Of a stretch of DNA of 31,485 bases, positions 28,858 to 31,485 are shown one piece after another. The notes under the pieces are model-generated. The model saw only the letters and a program-made list of their open reading frames with translations. It had not been told where the DNA came from and did not search any database. The position numbers and the translations under genes were made by a program. Source of the DNA: a virus; IMG/VR virus record IMGVR_UViG_3300034196_000086, positions 1-31,485 of that record. The stretch is one strand, 5' to 3'. The number at the start of each line of letters is the position of its first letter. Within the stretch, counting starts at the first letter, position 1.

Positions 28858-29216
28858 CACATCTCCCTGATGAGGTAACGGTCGACGACCGCAGTCAAGC
28901 CATGAGGAGCTAGGTCAGAAATAACCACGTAATGCTGGCCTAGAACTTCGATGCGATCGTTCTCATCGATGTTTTCCCCGACATTGACAAGAAGCATCCG
29001 GACGCCAGCCTGCTGAAGAAGACCATCGCGGCCTTCGAGGGCTGGGTCTCGTGGCTGCACAACTCGACATGCGATTCGCTTTGCACGCGGAACCCATGTT
29101 TCGGTGCGACCACCTAGTTCGTCGTCGACGAACGTCCGATCCGAGATCAGCCCACTATCAAGGAAGGCAGTCGCGGCAAGGCGACGGCCCGTTGAGATAA
29201 TGGACTCAATGCTCAC
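28857..29216 (-). CDS. Head-tail stopper-like protein, 119 aa
   Basis: The GTG at 29216-29214 overlaps the previous stop (GTGA). The protein starts MSIESIISTGRRLAATAFLD, then has ETWVPRAKRIACRVVQPRD and a beta core (MLLVNVGENIDENDRIEVLG, YVVISDLAPHG). A small beta-barrel between connector and neck genes fits the stopper that closes the head before tail attachment. The assignment rests on position and this fold pattern, since the family is divergent. Confidence 0.7.
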   Translation of the reverse strand: MSIESIISTGRRLAATAFLDSGLISDRTFVDDELGGRTETWVPRAKRIACRVVQPRDPALEGRDGLLQQAGVRMLLVNVGENIDENDRIEVLGQHYVVISDLAPHGLTAVVDRYLIREM

Positions 29217-29338
29217 TTCTCGTCAGCCTCCTTGATGCGGGCCTCTTCGTAGGGACGCTCCGGGTATGCCGGATAAGCGATGTCCTCTGGAACCGGGACC
29301 TCGTGGTAGCCCTTCGGCTCAGTCTTCTTCTCAGTCAT
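29213..29338 (-). CDS. Small acidic Pro/Tyr-rich protein, 41 aa
   Basis: The start chosen is ATG 29338-29336 with GAGGAG six bases before it; a longer frame reaching 29464 has no ribosome binding site and would cover the neighbouring gene. The protein (MTEKKTEPKGYHEVPVPE, then AYPAYPERPYEEA) is acidic with repeated Tyr-Pro pairs and is probably disordered. The stop overlaps the next start (GTGA). No family recognised; short linkers like this are common in head-tail modules. Confidence 0.65.
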   Translation of the reverse strand: MTEKKTEPKGYHEVPVPEDIAYPAYPERPYEEARIKEADEK

Positions 29339-29348
29339 GCGATTCTCC

Positions 29349-29639
29349 TCAGAAGGTGCTTGGCTGGACAATGACAGGGATTTCATCGACACCGTCGATG
29401 ACTCCCGCCCCCTCAGCGCGGAACCACCAAGTTCCACCCTCGTCCAATGTGTAATAGACCTCATACTTGCCGAGGGCCGTGCGGACGAAGTTTACGTCAG
29501 GATAAGTCAATGCCGAGGTGCTTCCGGATGGAGCCCTGATAAACACCTGAGCAATGGTCGGATTCGTCGGAACGCCCTTGAGACGATAATTGATCTCAAT
29601 GCGAACACGCTGTCCCTTGTAAATTGTGTCGTGGGACAT
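29349..29639 (-). CDS. Small beta-sandwich virion-type protein, 96 aa
   Basis: The protein has strands throughout (QRVRIEINYRLKG, AQVFIRAPSG, KYEVYYTLDEGGTWWFRAEG) and no membrane segment, matching an Ig-like fold of about 90 residues. The closing TWWFRAEG strand is typical of proteins that check or decorate virion parts, but I cannot name a family. Its stop codon lies within the ribosome binding site of the next gene (TGAGGAG), so the two are tightly joined. Location between the repeat protein and the stopper suggests a head-related role. Confidence 0.65.
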   Translation of the reverse strand: MSHDTIYKGQRVRIEINYRLKGVPTNPTIAQVFIRAPSGSTSALTYPDVNFVRTALGKYEVYYTLDEGGTWWFRAEGAGVIDGVDEIPVIVQPSTF

Positions 29640-29640
29640 G

Positions 29641-30675
29641 TCAACCCCTTCGTGCTCGCATGCGGACAGCGCCAGCCTTTTCGACCGTCACCTTAACAAT
29701 ACCTGGTCGGCCGAAGACACGACCCGCGAAAGTCGCCGCCACAGTTCCGGCCGTAGTGATCGAGCCGACGAACTTCCTAACGAAAGCCTTCCGAAATACG
29801 CCACTGCCCGTAACTGCGCCAGTTAATGTCTTCGGCGTGCGCTTGTACTGATCGCCGAACGCAGTAGAAGATCCAGTCAGGACCTTCTGACCAATCTTCT
29901 TGAAAGGACCATTACTGGTGATAGATCCGGTAAAGACCCGAGTGACGACCTTAATGTAGGACCAGAGACCAGTCGCGGTCACCGAACCTGTAAATGGATT
30001 CTTTGTTACCAGATTTCGACTAAAAGTTCCCGCCGTCGGCGTGCATGAGCCAGTGTAGGTAAACTGGTTATCCGTGCCATCCGTCAACTTCACGTCATCG
30101 AAGTCGGCGATCATTCCCGCAGCGCCACCGTTGTTGGCGATGAGGATAGTTAGCCCGGAACCTGTGTGCGTAGAGTCAGTCGTGCTGACCTGATACGAAC
30201 CTGGCTCTGCGCCGGATGTCGCCCAGACCTTGGCCTTGATCGTCGTGCCGACGGCATAAAGCCGGAAACCATACTCAGTGTTCTGAGCAATGTTGAATCC
30301 GGTAACAGTTGCAATCGTTGGGTAGGTAAATCCAGAACCCTTCGACAAGGTAACAGCGCTTCCCAGGCGGAAGGTAAGGAAGTAGCCGTTTCCATTGTCG
30401 GGAGTGACATTGTCAGCCCTGACCCAAACTTCGACACCACTGTTATTCGTGGTAGTTAGGACAAGCTTTCCGGAAATCTCGACGTCGGTAAGATTGCTTC
30501 CGGAGTAACGCTGGGCGCGCTTATTCGATGGGCCACTCGAAGATCCACCATTCAGGCGGCCCTTGTTGCTCTGAATAGTCGCCGAAGCGCCGGTCGACGA
30601 AACGAAGCTAGTCCAGTTGCCAGACCAGGCTGCGCCATTCGAACCGGTGAAGTCGTCCAGGAAATACGTAACCAT
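29641..30675 (-). CDS. LamG-like protein with five 18-residue TGS repeats, 344 aa
   Basis: The N-terminal 210 residues look like a LamG/concanavalin domain (FLDDFTGSNGAAWSGNW, VEVWVRADNVT, GMIADFDDVKLTDG), usually a sugar- or protein-binding sandwich. The C-terminal part, about residues 225-315, is a tandem repeat: PFTGSVTATGLWSYIK, VFTGSITSNGPFKKIG, VLTGSSTAFGDQYKR, TLTGAVTGSGVFRKA and KFVGSITTAGTVAAT, each about 18-20 residues and with the core (F/L)TGS(V/I)T. The end is basic (GRPGIVKVTVEKAGAVRM). It sits between a capsid-region protein and the connectors, so it may be a head fibre or decoration; receptor or sugar binding is inferred. Confidence 0.75.
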   Translation of the reverse strand: MVTYFLDDFTGSNGAAWSGNWTSFVSSTGASATIQSNKGRLNGGSSSGPSNKRAQRYSGSNLTDVEISGKLVLTTTNNSGVEVWVRADNVTPDNGNGYFLTFRLGSAVTLSKGSGFTYPTIATVTGFNIAQNTEYGFRLYAVGTTIKAKVWATSGAEPGSYQVSTTDSTHTGSGLTILIANNGGAAGMIADFDDVKLTDGTDNQFTYTGSCTPTAGTFSRNLVTKNPFTGSVTATGLWSYIKVVTRVFTGSITSNGPFKKIGQKVLTGSSTAFGDQYKRTPKTLTGAVTGSGVFRKAFVRKFVGSITTAGTVAATFAGRVFGRPGIVKVTVEKAGAVRMRARRG

Positions 30676-30704
30676 TCCTCACTCCCTTCGTGAGGGAGGA
30701 GAAA

Positions 30705-31418
30705 TCAGGAACCGCTAGGGAATGTCAACTGATAAGTAGCCTGAAGCGATTCGCCGGTAGCAAGGTTGACGGCAGCGAACTGGGACCGGTCCAGGAGAAC
30801 TCCGGTTCCGGAAGTCGCTGCGGAGAAGATTCCGTGCTCTGTAATAGCAACGCCCGAAGAAACCGTGACAGTGGCTGTAGTTTCGTAAGTCTTGGCGTCA
30901 CCGGACTTCTCGCCAAGAGTTCCCGTTGGACGGGTGTTCGATGTCGAATACTGAGTAGTTAGCTCAGTTCCGAGCGCAGTCTGCGCAGCAGCCTCAGCGG
31001 AAGTCGAAGTTCCAACGGCGTGGTACTTCATGTTCTCTAGCTCTGTCAGGTTCTGGAATGCGTCAACAATGAACTGCACACCAGCATCGGTGACGACTCG
31101 GCAGGAAGCTAGGCCATAGTCCTGAATTTCGCCATCGATACCAACCTTGGCAAGCCATAGGTGGCCGATCGCTCCAAGGCGATTCGGAAGAGCCCCGGCA
31201 TCCGACTTGACCTGATCAATCAGAGAACGACGGAAGTTCCGCATGTTCGCGACCTGCCATGCAGTCCTGCGCCGAGCCCTTCGGCCAGCGAACAGGCTCA
31301 GACCATGCCTGTTCGGCACGCCATATTCGATAGCGTCCTCGAAACTCTCGATCGTCGGCCGCTCTAGGACCGGAACGGTGCGAAGCGAGACATTCCCGCT
31401 CGGACGAAGAAGTGCCAT
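30705..31418 (-). CDS. Structural-region protein, 237 aa
   Basis: The first 110 residues are helical and basic (RRARRRTAWQVANMRNFRRS, then GHLWLAKVGIDGEIQDYG), while the last 120 are beta-rich with repeated Thr/Ala (KYHAVGTSTSAEAAAQTALG, TTATVTVSSGVAITEHGIFS, LQATYQLTFPSG). The C-terminal pattern HAVGTS...EHGIF...QATYQLTF is one I know from phage proteins near the capsid gene. It starts at ATG 31418-31416 and ends in TGA, and a short hairpin lies in the 29-base gap to the next gene. No firm name. Confidence 0.7.
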   Translation of the reverse strand: MALLRPSGNVSLRTVPVLERPTIESFEDAIEYGVPNRHGLSLFAGRRARRRTAWQVANMRNFRRSLIDQVKSDAGALPNRLGAIGHLWLAKVGIDGEIQDYGLASCRVVTDAGVQFIVDAFQNLTELENMKYHAVGTSTSAEAAAQTALGTELTTQYSTSNTRPTGTLGEKSGDAKTYETTATVTVSSGVAITEHGIFSAATSGTGVLLDRSQFAAVNLATGESLQATYQLTFPSGS

Positions 31419-31427
31419 CAGAATCCC

Positions 31428-31485
31428 CTAGGCAGTCGGAAGCGTAGTCGTGGTCGGGGCGGATGACGCCCGGTAGTTCATCGTA
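31428..31485 (-). CDS. C-terminal end of an upstream gene (possibly capsid)
   Basis: In one frame the last 18 codons before a TAG stop (31430-31428) read TMNYRASSAPTTTTLPTA. The Thr/Pro-rich end and the place just before head-proximal genes suit the end of a major capsid protein, but only the tip is in the window, so the identity is uncertain. A 9-base gap separates it from the next start. Confidence 0.45.
   Translation of the reverse strand, partial: TMNYRASSAPTTTTLPTA

Noticed and set aside
30676-30704. Hairpin in the gap before the LamG-like gene
   Set aside because: CTCCCT / AGGGAG or CTCAC / GTGAG stems of 5-6 bp are possible but overlap the ribosome binding site region and are too short to name.
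1-31485. tRNA genes
   Set aside because: I found no segment with a tRNA-like cloverleaf and the usual TTCGANNC arm; a proper scan by a covariance model was not possible here.
1-31485. Integrase, immunity repressor or att site
   Set aside because: No recombinase motif or classical repressor helix-turn-helix gene is visible in the window, so a temperate lifestyle cannot be claimed from it.

Overview
The window is part of the genome of a long-tailed, non-contractile (siphovirus-type) phage or prophage. The host is most likely a Gram-positive actinobacterium. I infer this from the moderately high GC content, GTG starts, leaderless-looking promoters, a Prim-Pol primase, an endonuclease VII family gene and actinobacterial-style Sec signal peptides; the exact host cannot be read from the sequence. 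There is a full tail module (tail terminator, major tail protein, frameshifted chaperone, tape measure), no sheath gene and no ribosomal or cellular genes. No integrase, terminase or classical repressor lies inside the window. Almost all genes are on the minus strand, so the biological order runs from the right edge to the left edge.

From right to left: the tail end of a gene upstream of the head-tail genes (possibly the capsid gene, 31428-31485) is followed by two virion-type proteins, one with a LamG-like domain and 18-residue repeats (29641-31418). Next come the head-tail connectors, neck and tail terminator (28082-29338). Then there is a secreted GH26-like glycoside hydrolase (26304-28073), the major tail protein (25232-26233), a SLOG-fold protein with its own terminator and promoter (24706-25161), the G/GT tail chaperone pair with a -1 frameshift (24148-24695), the tape measure (20680-24126) and three minor tail or receptor-binding proteins (15661-20671). 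The two non-structural genes sit on the two sides of the major tail protein gene and look like inserted cargo (morons).

The lysis module (11937-15619) holds two membrane proteins, a lytic transglycosylase-like enzyme, a 49-residue acidic peptide, a CHAP endolysin, a holin-like protein with an internal duplication, a secreted collagen-like protein and a 44-residue Cys-pair microprotein. A strong hairpin terminator (11897-11934) separates it from the only rightward genes, a tight three-gene operon of unknown function (10563-11889). A compact divergent promoter region (about 10496-10546) separates that operon from a leftward pair: a ribbon-helix-helix regulator and a 42-residue membrane peptide.

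The left third is the replication and recombination module, all leftward: Prim-Pol primase/helicase (7247-10018), a 156-base inverted repeat in the following gap (candidate origin or regulatory structure), a membrane-anchored protein, a RecD-like SF1 helicase, a small lipoprotein, a RecB/Cas4-type exonuclease, an SSB-like protein with an acidic PPF tail, a coiled-coil protein, endonuclease VII and several small proteins. Several of these genes are insulated by GC-rich hairpins and start from promoters placed directly at the start codon. A recurrent ACTTGTCAAC-type motif is found in the control regions and is a candidate operator or shared -35 element.
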